Positions 1 to 10,831 of a stretch of 64,000 nt of DNA are shown here, piece after piece. Under the pieces are notes generated by a model, which ran no database searches, was not told the DNA's origin, and saw only the letters and a list, made by a program, of their open reading frames with translations. The position numbers and the translations under genes were made by a program. Source of the stretch: Lingula anatina (Eukaryota; Brachiopoda; Lingulata; Lingulida; Lingulidae); NCBI RefSeq assembly GCF_001039355.2, contig NW_019775439.1, positions 231,080 to 295,079 on the forward strand. The letters run 5' to 3'. Position 1 is the stretch's first letter; each line of letters begins with the position of its first letter.

Positions 1-5
1 TACTC

Positions 6-8
<3 letters not shown>

Positions 9-63
<55 letters not shown>

Positions 64-125
64 AGGGGGGAGGGAGAGAGGAAGGAAGGAAGGAAGAAGA
101 AGAAAGTGTGAGAGAGAGAAAAGAA
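9..125. repeat. (GT)n-(GA)n microsatellite and purine tract
   Basis: A GT run passes directly into a long GA run, then an irregular GGA/GAAG purine tract. Low-complexity reading frames here are not genes. Confidence 0.95.
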
Positions 126-1411
126 AAAGACGACAGAGAGCGGAAGGAGAAGAGAGTGATATCCGCACTGTTGTTAGAGTAAAATCTTTACTTTCATATG
201 ACCCCCACCCACTCCTGGATGGATGCGATCTGAACATTAAATCGTCCAAGTAAAAGATAGGAATTAGTTGGCCCTCTGACAATGTGGTTGGGACTCGAAA
301 CGACCCATCATCTGATTGTTGACCCAATTTTGGCCACCCTGTCCCCATTTACTTAGTTTATTGCGTACGATGTACACATTTCAGTGATATTTCACCCTGC
401 CCATGGTCAATTATTAATCAATCACGAAGAACTTTGATCGCACAGCAGTGTCGGCAGCGGTTGGTACAAGTATGTGCAATTTGAGGGAAACTGCGTGATT
501 TGGATAGATGGGGGTGAGATGGGCGGGGTGGGGGCGGGGGCGGGGAGGGGCAAGAGGGTACCTTGGTTACTGGTACAGTACAGATGTATTTAAATTTGTT
601 ATTGGTACATGATAATAAAAATGACCAAGATATTTTTTTGCAAAATAGAGGTGGAGTTTGGTGTATCTTTACAGCACTCCTGCGGTCCACAGAGATCAGT
701 ATTTTTATCAGTTGTGGGAACGAAAATATCTGTCAAATTGTTTTGAAAAAGAGGGATGGTAGGGGTATAGGCTTGCCCCCCCCCCCCCCCCCCCCCCCCC
801 CCCATTTCTACATGTATGTGATACCGGTCGGTGCAAGTTTGTGCTAACTGATGCAACAAGGGGGGGGGGGGGGGAGGGGGGAGGGGGTCATCAGGTTTAG
901 ACTAATGGCATAGGGGCCAGGGTGGTAAGAGCATTAAGAAACAATAAATGTCAGGTTATGCCCAAGACTTAAACGCGTTTGAACACCACTTGCTTTACTA
1001 GGAATTTAGAATTTGGTTTTGACTGAAAAAAAGAATTGAATTAAAATTATCGACCACTAAAACAAGCATTCATTCTAATCCTAGACCTATAGTCCTTTTT
1101 CATTTAAATATTTACCAGCTTTTCTTCTTTTTTAACAAACAGTTTCAGTTTAAGCTCCTACGTGCTACTTATAGCTCACATCCTCACGCCAAGTCCTTGG
1201 ACTACAGCAAATGACAAATTACTTTATCAACAATTTTAGGGAAGGAGTGGACTGATGTCCTTCGAAATGAAACTGCTATAAAGCGTTATTGATACACATT
1301 TTGTACGTATTTCGCCATTATTAGCGTACACGCTGAAACAAATCTAACTGGCTGGCTGGGGAAGTGGTAGACAGCATTACGTTATGTTGAATCTTTCGCA
1401 CAATTATTAAA
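126..1411. other. intergenic, no gene seen
   Basis: Contains G-rich tracts near 519-552, a poly-C run at about 776-803 and a poly-G run at about 860-875. No frame shows protein-like composition with splice sites, and I recognise no RNA gene. Confidence 0.6.
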
Positions 1412-1620
1412 GCCCCCTTTACACTGGACGGCGTCCTTTCTGCGTCCAGCAGTACGGCCCCATTTGAGAGTTAAAAAATTATAATGCTTTACGTCCCGAC
1501 AACTGGCCGATCATTGAGCATTCATTCTGATACAAAATTAATGCTCGTGCCTCCTTATTAAGACCACAGCGATGCCAAATTTCATGGTCGCAGAAAGGAC
1601 GCCGTCCAGTGTAAAGGGGG
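1412..1620. mobile_element. MITE family A, copy 1
   Basis: About 209 bp bounded by near-perfect inverted repeats of about 32 bp. The left end starts GCCCCCTTTACACTGGACGG and the right end is its reverse complement, with GACGCCGTCCAGTGTAAAGG inside. Two further copies lie at 3255-3481 and 3928-4124. There is no coding capacity, so it is a non-autonomous DNA transposon. The superfamily is not settled; flanks are TA-rich. Confidence 0.85.
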
Positions 1621-1895
1621 TATAAGCAATTATGTCCCATATAGTCTACACGTCTGTCGATCAAGAGTGCCATCATTTGAAAACGCGTTCGTAACGAATA
1701 TAGCATTATGTGATGTAGAATATGGAGTGGATTATGCCACAGACCTTCAATACGTAGTTTTGAACTCAACATTGTGTATTTGAATATTGAAAACAAACTT
1801 ACCACACAAACTCAACAAGACCAAAACAGCTATCGTCTTCGATTCCATCTTTTTGCTTTGATACAGTGACCCTGTTGACAAATATAGTCCTCTAG

Positions 1896-2036
1896 TATAT
1901 TTCAAGAAAAACCAAACGTCGTTCGCAGCAGGTTTCTTTCGAGTCCACTGGTAGCTCTTCTACCGAGTTGTCACAAGTGAGGAGAACAGGGGGACACGTT
2001 CAGCCGGAGCCCTTTAGTCGAGACGACCTGCTTTGA
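1896..2036 (+). CDS. candidate 3'-terminal coding exon of an unidentified gene
   Basis: A 47-codon open segment (46 residues and a TGA stop) follows a plausible acceptor ending GTCCTCTAG at 1895. It is clearly richer in GC than its surroundings. The translation starts with a basic stretch (SRKTKRRSQQVSFES), becomes Ser/Thr-rich and ends PFSRDDLL. This looks like a cytoplasmic tail, possibly of a receptor, but I do not recognise the protein. Overlapping AATAAA signals at 2211-2220, about 175 bases after the stop, fit a 3' UTR. The preceding in-frame codon is a stop, so the segment only works as a spliced exon, and no upstream exon was found between the window edge and 1895. It is a plausible exon, not a proven one. 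Confidence 0.4.
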   Translation, partial: YISRKTKRRSQQVSFESTGSSSTELSQVRRTGGHVQPEPFSRDDLL

Positions 2037-2210
2037 TAAGACGACATCACGGGACAACTTGTCATATCTGAGATAGGAGTGACCTCGATCAAGGTCAAAA
2101 GGGATGGTTTAGACTGTGGGTGATAGTGGACTGGAAGTAAAGAGTGCACGCAGCGGTTTTATGAAGCCCACGGGGAAATTGAATTTTATATTTACCATGC
2201 TTTTACCCTT

Positions 2211-2230
2211 AATAAATAAAGTTTGATAAA
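2211..2230 (+). promoter_or_regulatory. candidate polyadenylation signals
   Basis: Two overlapping AATAAA hexamers (2211-2220) are followed by another near 2227. They lie downstream of the candidate terminal exon at 1896-2036. Confidence 0.4.
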
Positions 2231-2373
2231 TAAATGAGCAGATGAAGGAGGACGCCTACTTGTGACGATACATTTATTCTACGTGTTATGAACAGGACAT
2301 CTTCATTGTCGCGAAACAAGAAGCCTTTAACACGAAAATTATACTTTAGGATAACGACATAAATCAAGTTTAT

Positions 2374-2530
2374 AATGGAGAAAATGTAAAATAACGTGGG
2401 AGGTTTGAAATGCTGATAGCTGTTAAAGATTGCAGAAAATGTAAAATAACACGGAAGGTTTGAAATGCTGATAATTAACCCTTATGGAATGGAGAAAATG
2501 TAAAGTAACACGGAAGATTTAAAATGCATA
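2374..2530. repeat. three-copy short tandem repeat
   Basis: Three imperfect copies of a unit with the core GAAAATGTAAAATAAC followed by a GGTTTGAAATGC-like segment, spaced about 55-58 bp apart. Confidence 0.8.
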
Positions 2531-3254
2531 ATAATAATAGTAGTTGCCTTACGCACCTACATGTACATGTCTCTCTGTAAACGCTGGTGAAATTATCAAA
2601 TAATTGCCATCTGTCTCGGGTTATCGATTGTTAGTTTCTTCACAATGACGGTTTTCTGATTATTTTACTGATAAAGAGATTATATTGACAAATCATTTAA
2701 CAGATAAAAACATGTTGTTCTTTTGTGTCATTGGATAACGGTTAACTGATAGTGTTGCACTAATAGCAACATTGATTGTACTCAAGTCACTTAAACCGTA
2801 ATATACATGTATGTCGACTGAGCTTTGAGACAGGCAGTTTGGTTTTTCATTCATGATAGATGAATAAGAAGCATGTAAATGAACAGTTCTAGTCTTGTAC
2901 TGTTTTCCACGGGTAATTAAATAGACTAGTTTTGAAACGTTTAGATAGGGTCCTATCGACTACTTTAAAATATATAATTAACGTATAACGAATCTTGCCT
3001 ACATATTAAAACACTCTTATATTCTGTAAACAATTAATTATATCTTTTCTCAGTTATGTACTTTCTAATTTTTGCCTCCATCCTGTACATGCAGCAGGGG
3101 TGGGAGGTCGAAGGCGGGAGGTGATGAAAACTCCAAACCCAAAACCCTTCACATCCCGCACCCCCCCCTCTCCCCCCCCTCCCGTCCACCACCACATACA
3201 CAATAGGGCATGAAACATCAGAGTCAGCACATTACTGGTTAGAAAACAACTAAA
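2531..3254. other. AT-rich intergenic DNA, no gene seen
   Basis: Contains a C-rich low-complexity stretch at about 3158-3186. No coding segment or RNA gene is recognisable. Confidence 0.6.
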
Positions 3255-3481
3255 GCCCCCTTTACACTGGACGGCGTCCTTTCTGCGTCTTGTGATACGA
3301 CCCCGTTTGATAGTAAAAAAACAAAAACAAACTATATTTTATGTGCCGACAAGTGGCTGATCATTGAGCATTCATTCTTCAACCAAACAGATGCTTGTGC
3401 CTCCTTTCTACGACCACAGCGATGCCACTTTCTTGGTCGCACAAAAGTCGCAGAAAGGACGTCGTCCAGTGTAAACGGGGC
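3255..3481. mobile_element. MITE family A, copy 2
   Basis: Same terminal inverted repeats as at 1412-1620, left GCCCCCTTTACACTGGACGG and right GTCGTCCAGTGTAAACGGGG. The internal sequence is recognisably related to copy 1 (shared GATCATTGAGCATTCATTCT). It ends 54 bp before the tRNA-Glu gene. Confidence 0.85.
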
Positions 3482-3519
3482 TTAAGAAAGCCACAAATGC
3501 AACGCATGAATTTGAAAGA

Positions 3520-3528
3520 AAAAAAAGG
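3520..3528 (-). terminator. RNA polymerase III T-tract
   Basis: Seen from the minus strand, a run of T (A-run on plus) begins 8 bases after the 3' end of the tRNA. This is the usual Pol III stop signal. Confidence 0.7.
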
Positions 3529-3535
3529 AACAGCT

Positions 3536-3606
3536 TCCGACGCCGGGAATCGAACCCGGGCCACCTGGGTGAGAGCCAGATATCCTAGCCACTAGACCAC
3601 GTCGGA
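3536..3606 (-). tRNA. tRNA-Glu (anticodon CTC)
   Basis: The minus strand folds as a standard cloverleaf. The acceptor stem pairs TCCGACG with CGTCGGA. A D-arm/A-box GTCTAGTGGCTAGGAT follows. The anticodon stem TCTGG/CCAGG encloses the loop CTCTCAC (anticodon CTC), and the T-arm is CCGGG-TTCGATT-CCCGG (B box GGTTCGATTCC). Length is 71 nt without CCA, with no intron, and all stems pair. It closely resembles metazoan tRNA-Glu. The gene sits between two copies of MITE family A. A degenerate relative lies at 34011-34067. Confidence 0.95.
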
Positions 3607-3927
3607 TGTTGCGTGCTTAAGCGTAATTTTAGCCCAACTGGAAACAGGTAAGACTGCCAGGTGTTATTTCGTTTATCTAGGCTCATATCAAGTTAATTGT
3701 AATTTGTTAAATCTGGACGAGCATTCTATTTTACAAAATGCATCAATCTTCGATACAACTTATTGAATTTTCACATTTTAGAAGTAGTATTTTCAATAGT
3801 AGGGGCCTATGTTGCGTGTGTTTGTGTATGGGATGTTAATTGTAAAACATATAAGATTGACAGGTGTTATTTCGTTTATCTTGATCGGCTTATGCTTGTA
3901 ATTATTTATATCACCATGAAAGGTGCA

Positions 3928-4124
3928 GCCCCTTTACACCTGACGTCGTCCTTTCTGCGTCCCGTAGTACGGCCCTGTTTGAGAATTAAAAAAAAAATAC
4001 TTAACGTGCTGACCACTGAGCATACAATGATACATTTTGTTCCTCCCGTTAAAGACCACAGTGAGGCTCGAGTTTCATGGTCGCACAAAAGACGCAGAAA
4101 GGACGTTGTCCAGTGTAAAGGGGG
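3928..4124. mobile_element. MITE family A, copy 3
   Basis: The left end GCCCCTTTACACCTGACGTC and the right end GACGTTGTCCAGTGTAAAGG match copies 1 and 2 as inverted repeats. Long frames crossing it are artefacts of the repeat. Confidence 0.8.
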
Positions 4125-4439
4125 TTTAACCAACCAAAATGATGACAGGGTCATTATCTTCCTTGTCAAGAAACTTGCTATCTGTGGCAAGGTCACACAA
4201 TAGAGGAGTTGGCTGCCTTCTCTGCAACACTAACATTCACATCTTGTAACGATGTTTTAATAATAACAATAACAAAAGAAAAAAACTAAATGTCAAGAAG
4301 AAAGGCAAAAATTAATCCGTCATTCTTTTGAAAGGAAAGCACAATAGCGATCGATCTTTTTAACTCATGAAGACCTTTGAAACATTTTACAAAAAACAAA
4401 ATTTTTGCTACTATTAAAGATTCCTGTCCAATCAAAACA

Positions 4440-4448
4440 TCGAACGCC

Positions 4449-4479
<31 letters not shown>

Positions 4480-4482
4480 ACA
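4440..4482. repeat. poly-C followed by (CA)n
   Basis: A run of about 20 C is joined to a short CA microsatellite. Confidence 0.9.
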
Positions 4483-4548
4483 AAAGAAAAAGGGCCAGCT
4501 GTTGGTTAAACCTAGGGAATGAGAATGGCTGACTTGCAACTGTAGTGA

Positions 4549-6100
4549 TGATTGGCAGCTAGCGACAGGTCAACTGATTCCACCGACGTTCGGCATTCTT
4601 TTTCATCTAAACCTAAGGTGCAATGAGCGAAGAGCTCTTATTACGCACTGATTAAACATATCCTATTTGTTATCACCTGTGTCTCCAAAACATGAAATAC
4701 ACGACAAAGCGACATGTCGAATTGGGCTAAGACCTACCTAAAACAGTGAGAGTAAATAAAAATAAAGAGGACAATCTTGATTTGCTCAAGGGGCTTAACT
4801 CTTGTAAATCAACAGGATATTGGTAAAACTTGGGCTGTGAAAATATAGTGCACTGATTGGCTGAGAGTTGCTGGAGATTGACAGCCAGCCACAGGTCAGC
4901 AGATTCGGAGGCGCTGGTTTTCAGTTAAAACCAGGTGCGATGTCTGCAAAGCTTATTTTTGCGCACTAATTAAAATATATCATATTTCTTATCACCTGTG
5001 TCTCCAAAACATGCAATACACGACAAAGCCGAATTTCCTTGAGCTAATTAAGACATACCCAAACCAGTGAGAGTAAATAAAAATAATGAAGACAATCATG
5101 ATTTGCTCAAAGGGCTTTACTCTTGTAAAACAATGTGCTTTTGGTAAAATTTGGGCTCTGAAATTATCATACAGTGACTGGTTGAAAGTGATTGACAGCC
5201 AGCAACAGGTCAGGGGATTCCATCGACGTTAGGAGGAAGCGTTGGTTTTCCGGTAAAACCAAGTTGAGATAGGCCTATATGCAGAGCTTTATTTTTGCGT
5301 ACTGATTAAAATATACCATATTCCTCTCCAAAACAAATGAAATTAACGAGCAGAAATACGATTACTGAGTCGACATACAATACACCAACTAATGACGGTA
5401 ACAAGTAACTTGGTATTCCACCTTGCGATGTAAAACGTGATCATTATCTACTAATTACCGAACATAACCCTACCGTGTTAGCAATAAAATATCGAGAATT
5501 GCAGCTTGTTGTCTTGAATTTCTGTACAGAAATATCATGGCTTGCAGGGGTCTTTATTCCGCAAAATTCTTTAAATTTGCTTATGTTATTGTAGTAATAT
5601 GATTACAGAAACATTTGTCCCGTGCGAGAGACATTTTTTTTTTTTTGAGGGGATGAAAAGTGGAGTGAGAGCAATTCTTTTTATTTACTTAATCTTGTTT
5701 TACTATTCAGTGCAATGATATGTTAACAATGACGTTCCACCAGGACAAAAAAAAAAAAACGTTGTTACGATATATTTATACGTTATCTTGCTAACAACAA
5801 CAACAATCAATGCTACAATAAGTCTTATGGCTTCGACATATCTAAATGAGTTAGATGGTTTAGAGTTGCCAGCCGGTAAAAGGTCAACTGATTCCACTGA
5901 CGTCTGTTTTTCCTCTCAAACCAAAGTGAAATGATTATAGCTCTTATTACACACTCATTAAAAATATATCATATATCTCATAACCTGTGTCTCCAAAACA
6001 TGAAATACCCTAGGAAACCGAAGGTCCTTGGGCTAAGACATATACCTAAACTAGTGAGAGTAAAAATGATCAAGACAATTATGATTTGCTCAAGGGGCTA
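4549..6100. repeat. four diverged direct repeats, about 320 bp unit
   Basis: Four related blocks begin near 4549, 4876, 5190 and 5862. Each opens with a GATTGACAGCCAGC-like segment and an ACAGGTCA element, then shares TATCACCTGTGTCTCCAAAA, GTGAGAGTAAATAAAAAT and GATTTGCTCAA. The third is shortened, and about 500 bp of unrelated sequence separates it from the fourth. No coding capacity is seen. Confidence 0.8.
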
Positions 6101-6442
6101 ATAATAATAATAATAATAATAAATATTACGTTCGTGGACAGTGATTATCTTAAAAAAAAAGGATGCTCATTTCTGATGACGTCATATGAGCGTTTCTGGG
6201 GAGAAAGGGCTACTTTTGGTTTCTTAATTTTCTCATCTAACCACACTATTGTCAGCTTGTATTAGATAATGTCTGTGGTAAATTGGAACTGTTAATGGTA
6301 CTATGATTATGACAGTTGTTATCTACTCCCAGAAATGATTATTGAGTAATAGCTGAAAAGTGAATACAATGGCAACTTTGCACACGGACAGCTCAACAAA
6401 ATAAAACAAATTTGCATTCATTCGAAAAACATGCCAAAAAAA

Positions 6443-7887
6443 CAAATCAAAAAAAAAAAAAACACAAACAAAAAAACAAAAAAAGAACAAGACACGCCAA
6501 AAATAACTTAAAAGTACAAATCGATACTGATTTTTAAAAGGAACCCGCCTTATTAACATAAAATGTCCCACAGCAAATCTAAAGTAAAATAAAAAAAAGT
6601 TTGGCACTTAAGTTACAAAAAAGGTCAAACCATTTTCCATTTTTTGTGTTATCAGGGATTGCATATTATAGCACAATGTATGCTGAAAAAAAGAAACAAA
6701 AAATTGAATAACATCGAATATCGAACTGATCTTCGAATTCAGCGCGCGCAAAGTTTAGTAACATTTGTCAGTCTTGTAAGTTTCTACCTATTTTCCACTT
6801 AATGTATTAATTATCACTGAAAAAAAATACACGGCAATGACGGCAACGACAGTCATGACTGATCGCTATATTGTGTCCGTAAATAAAAACACAAAAATCA
6901 ATAACTTTTGGACAATATTATCTCATTATATCGGTTTTAAAACAAACTGTATTTAACCTTAAAAAAAAACATTCATAAAATTCCAAGCAAAACAAAAATA
7001 TGGGTTTGCAGTCCAAGGGTAAAAGTCAGTGATCAGAATGTATACTAACAGACACATACAGTGTCTGCATTTAACAAAACAGGTTATCTGCCAAGAGATA
7101 TAAAATGAAAATCCATTTTTCATTCCAATCTCCCCAAATCAGTATGATATCTGTGTGGTGAACTCTATATACTAGAGGAAAGTTGAGTGATATTATTTAC
7201 TCCATACCTTACAGTATCAATAGTCTAGCACGAAAAGGATAATGTTAACAATGAGTTAGAGATATGCCTGTAAATATCTAGTGAAAAATCAATTCTGTGG
7301 CCATGGTAGAGAGCATACGTGGCATGTGATAGGGTGGTTGTTGTTATAATAAAGTGAGAACTATGCCTGACCAAAAGTATATCGATGGCTGTACGAGCAT
7401 TCCTAGTCAGATACTGAAACTGGTGAATGTTGAATTGCAGAGAAGGTGTGCATTGCAATTGGTGAGTGATCATCTTAAGTTTTCGGTTTCTTCGTCATTT
7501 CAATACTTCTTTTAAAATAATGTTGTTTTTTTTACTGATTAACGTTTTATGCTAGTATAAGCCAGTGCGATCATTAACCTTTTAGTGTATGTCGACACTG
7601 TAATTCCCCCTTTTCATTCATCTGTTCGCTCCTTAGGTTATCGGGAAAGCTAGTCTTTCTTTTATACCTCCTCCATCTAAGAACGAATTCATAGCATAAC
7701 TTGACAAACACAATAACATAGGTTGATTGATATACGACCATTTTATTTATGCTATACCACAGTGAGAGTTATATTGAAATTTCTTTAACTAATTGACCAT
7801 AAAATAAAAATGTAAATTGGCAAATGTTTGAAAAATATTGTCCTAATTAGTTATATATGCAGGGATTTTGTGGGGTTCCAGACAATA
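6443..7887. repeat. duplicated assembly segment, copy 1 (same allele as 12846-14290)
   Basis: This 1445-base stretch starts at CAAATCAAAAAAAA and ends at TTCCAGACAATA, immediately before the single N at 7888. It has exactly the same length as 12846-14290. It shares every difference I checked against copy 2, for example GATCTTCGAATTC against GATCGTCGAATTC, and CCTGACCAAAAGTATATCG. It is best read as the left end of the same allele, so most of 7888-14290 is redundant. Confidence 0.85.
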
Positions 7888-7888
7888 N
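7888..7888. other. single-N contig junction
   Basis: The sequence jumps from TTCCAGACAATA back to the CAAACAAACAAA-rich start of the same unit. This is an assembly join in low-complexity DNA. Confidence 0.9.
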
Positions 7889-9829
7889 CAAACAAACAAA
7901 AAAAAAAAAAACAAACAAACAAACAAAAAAACAAAAAAAGAACAAGACACGCCAAAAATAACTTAAAAGTACAAATCGATACTGATTTTTAAAAGGAACC
8001 CGCCTTATTAACATAAAATGTCCCACAGCAAATCTAAAGTAAAATAAAAAAAAGTTTGGCACTTAAGTTACAAAAAAGGTCAAACCATTTTCCATTTTTT
8101 GTGTTATCAGGGATTGCATATTATAGCACAATGTATGCTGAAAAAAAGAAACAAAAAATTGAATAACATCGAATATCGAACTGATCGTCGAATTCAGCGC
8201 GCGCAAAGTTTAGTAACATTTGTCAGTCTTGTAAGTTTCTACCTATTTTCCACTTAATGTATTAATTATCACTGAAAAAAAATACACGGCAATGACGGCA
8301 ACGACAGTCATGACTGATCGCTATATTGTGTCCGTAAATAAAAACACAAAAATCAATAACTTTTGGACAATATTATCTCATTATATCGGTTTTAAAACAA
8401 ACTGTATTTAACCTTTAAAAAAAACATTCATAAAATTCCAAGCAAAACAAAAATATGGGTTTGCAGTCCAAGGGTAAAAGTCAGTGATCAGAATGTATAC
8501 TAACAGACACATACAGTGTCTGCATTTAACAAAACAGGTTATCTGCCAAGAGATATAAAATGAAAATCCATTTTTCATTCCAATCTCCCCAAATCAGTAT
8601 GATATCTGTGTGGTGAACTCTATATACTAGAGGAAAGTTGAGTGATATTATTTACTCCATACCTTACAGTATCAATAGTCTAGCACGAAAAGAATTATGT
8701 TAACAATGAGTTAGAGATATGCCTGTAAATATCTAGTGAAAAATCAATTCTGTGGCCATGGTAGAGAGCATACGTGGCATGTGATAGGGTGGTTGTTGTT
8801 ATAATAAAGTGAGAACTATGCCTATCGATATATATCGAAAGTATATCGATGGCTGTACGAGCATTCCAAGTCAGATACTGAAACTGGTGAATGTTGAATT
8901 GCAGAGAAGGTGTGCATTGCAATTGGTGAGTGATCATCTTAAGTTTTCGGTTTCTTCGTCATTTTAATTCTTCTTTTAAAATAATGTTTTTTTTTACTGA
9001 TTAACGTTTTATGCTAGTATAAGCCAGTGCGATCATTAACCTTTTAGTGTATGTCGACACTGTAATTCCCCCTTTTCATTCATTTGTTCGCTCCTTAGGT
9101 TATCGGGAAAGCTAGTCTTTCTTTTATACCTCCTCCATCTAAGAACGAATTAATAGCATAACTTGACAAACACAATAACATAGGTTGATTGATATACGAC
9201 CATTTCATTTATGCTATACCACAGTGAGAGTTATATTGAAATTTCTTTAACTTATTGACCATAAAATAAAAATGTAAATTGGCAAATGTTTGAAAAATAT
9301 TGTCCTAATTAGTTATATATGCAGGGATTTTGTGGGGTTCCAGACAATACTTACAGATAAAATCATATTTTAAAGATTTTTTTTATACGTTTGGGTTTTA
9401 TTGGTCCTGAAATAAAGATTGTTGAGACAAAGCAGAGCTGTTAATTTCTACTGGGTACACTTGACATGACGAGACCGGACTTATAGCCAGACTTATAATG
9501 GGTGTGGACCAGTTTTATGTTCAATGACATTAAACAAAGAAACTAAAAGAAACAGAGTATGTGAATTACAGTGGCTGTATATATATGTATTAACCAAATA
9601 CAGTTAAGCATCATCATATGCATATCGTATCACATTCATATATAAAAAAAGTTAAAAAGCTATTTGAAGCTGAAGGGAGCATCTTATGAACAGCAGAGTA
9701 AAAGTGAACATTTGGCAAGAGTTGGCAAGAAAAACCTCAAGGAATGAATTTATCTCTGATGAAGTGCTAGTCAGGTGAACAGCGACAAAATTGTTCAGAT
9801 TGTGTAGAGGACAAACTGAGACAGAACAG

Positions 9830-10831
9830 ATGGCAGAACTTAATGCAACTTTGGCAAACGGCACCGAACTGCTAGATATAGCCCCTGAGTACAAATATTA
9901 TTTGTGGATAGCAAATGTCATAATTTTCCTCTGTGCAGTGGTAGGAGTAACTCTGAACTCTCTTGCGCTAGCTGTTTTTTACAAAAGCATCGAGTACAAC
10001 AAGACTTCGTACCTTCTCTTTTGTTTATCAATAAATGACAATTTATTTCTAGTTCTTCGCACATTACAATTTATCATTATAACCATCTACCTTTATTATG
10101 CGGAAGTAAGAAATACCAAATTGCTAATAACCATAAGTGGATTACAGTTTGCAGTTTATTTCCTCATGACATTACAGACCTACATTGCTGCACTCATCTC
10201 TCAAGAACGTTTCTGCTCTGTCAAAAGACTTTACAATATACAAAACAAAATACCACTGACAAGAAAAGAAAAACTGTTCCCCCTATCTGTGGTGATCACA
10301 GGGCTTCTAATATTCAATGGTCTTAAGGTGCCGGATATAGATCATTTGAAAATCGATGAGTGCAAAGATGCAGCTCACTGCCCAGCTATGATTCTAAAAC
10401 AGGGACCAAACTGGAAGATATACTCGATTGTATTCAGAATTGTTTTAGAAATCAAAGTCACTGTTTTGCTGCCAGTGGGGATGTTTATGTATTACACAGT
10501 CAAGACTTTCAAGAAACTGTTCTATCAACATCCCATATTGCCCGCCAGCACGCTCAATGCAGCTAAAGTTGCACAACGTAAAAAACATCACCGAGAAATG
10601 TTGGAAATTGTGATAATTATTGCAGTATTAATGATGATAAACACTATACTGCATGTTGCAGTGCAGATCAAAAATGTTTTCCCGCAGATAGGTCACGGTG
10701 TGTCTCCTGTTGCTATATTCTGGGTTTTGGTGTTCAATTCAATCAGCTCCTCATTAAACTTTGTTGTCTACGGCATCTTTGGGTCTCTATTTAGAAAAGA
10801 ATTGAAGAAAATCTGCTGTTGTCAGACATAA
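9830..10831 (+). CDS. divergent class A (rhodopsin-like) GPCR, allele 1
   Basis: An intronless 333-residue receptor in the plasma membrane, coupling unknown. The start is the first ATG (9830). A longer in-frame extension to 9791 begins with TTG and is not used. The N-terminus has two N-glycosylation sequons (NAT, NGT). Seven hydrophobic helices lie at about residues 24-48, 57-80, 95-120, 148-166, 197-224, 256-284 and 294-318. Helix 2 keeps the conserved Asp (LSIND). Several hallmarks are altered: QERFC in place of DRY, no CWxP in helix 6, and NFVVY for NPxxY. There is no Cys at the top of helix 3, and ECL2 carries its own Cys pair (DECKDAAHC). The tail ends CCCQT, a probable palmitoylation site. 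It could be an orphan peptide or chemosensory-type receptor. It is the allelic counterpart of 14779-15783, not necessarily a second gene. Confidence 0.85.
   Translation: MAELNATLANGTELLDIAPEYKYYLWIANVIIFLCAVVGVTLNSLALAVFYKSIEYNKTSYLLFCLSINDNLFLVLRTLQFIIITIYLYYAEVRNTKLLITISGLQFAVYFLMTLQTYIAALISQERFCSVKRLYNIQNKIPLTRKEKLFPLSVVITGLLIFNGLKVPDIDHLKIDECKDAAHCPAMILKQGPNWKIYSIVFRIVLEIKVTVLLPVGMFMYYTVKTFKKLFYQHPILPASTLNAAKVAQRKKHHREMLEIVIIIAVLMMINTILHVAVQIKNVFPQIGHGVSPVAIFWVLVFNSISSSLNFVVYGIFGSLFRKELKKICCCQT

Noticed and set aside
8-348. Open frames in the GT/GA repeat at the window start
   Set aside because: Translations are Arg-Glu or Ser-Leu low complexity produced by the microsatellite.
3763-4203. 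146-codon open frame across 3763-4203
   Set aside because: It runs through MITE family A copy 3 and encodes repeat sequence.
6323-8062. Phe-rich minus-strand frames repeated at 6.3, 7.8 and 12.7 kb
   Set aside because: They are poly-A-rich DNA read backwards and recur only because the segment is duplicated in the assembly.
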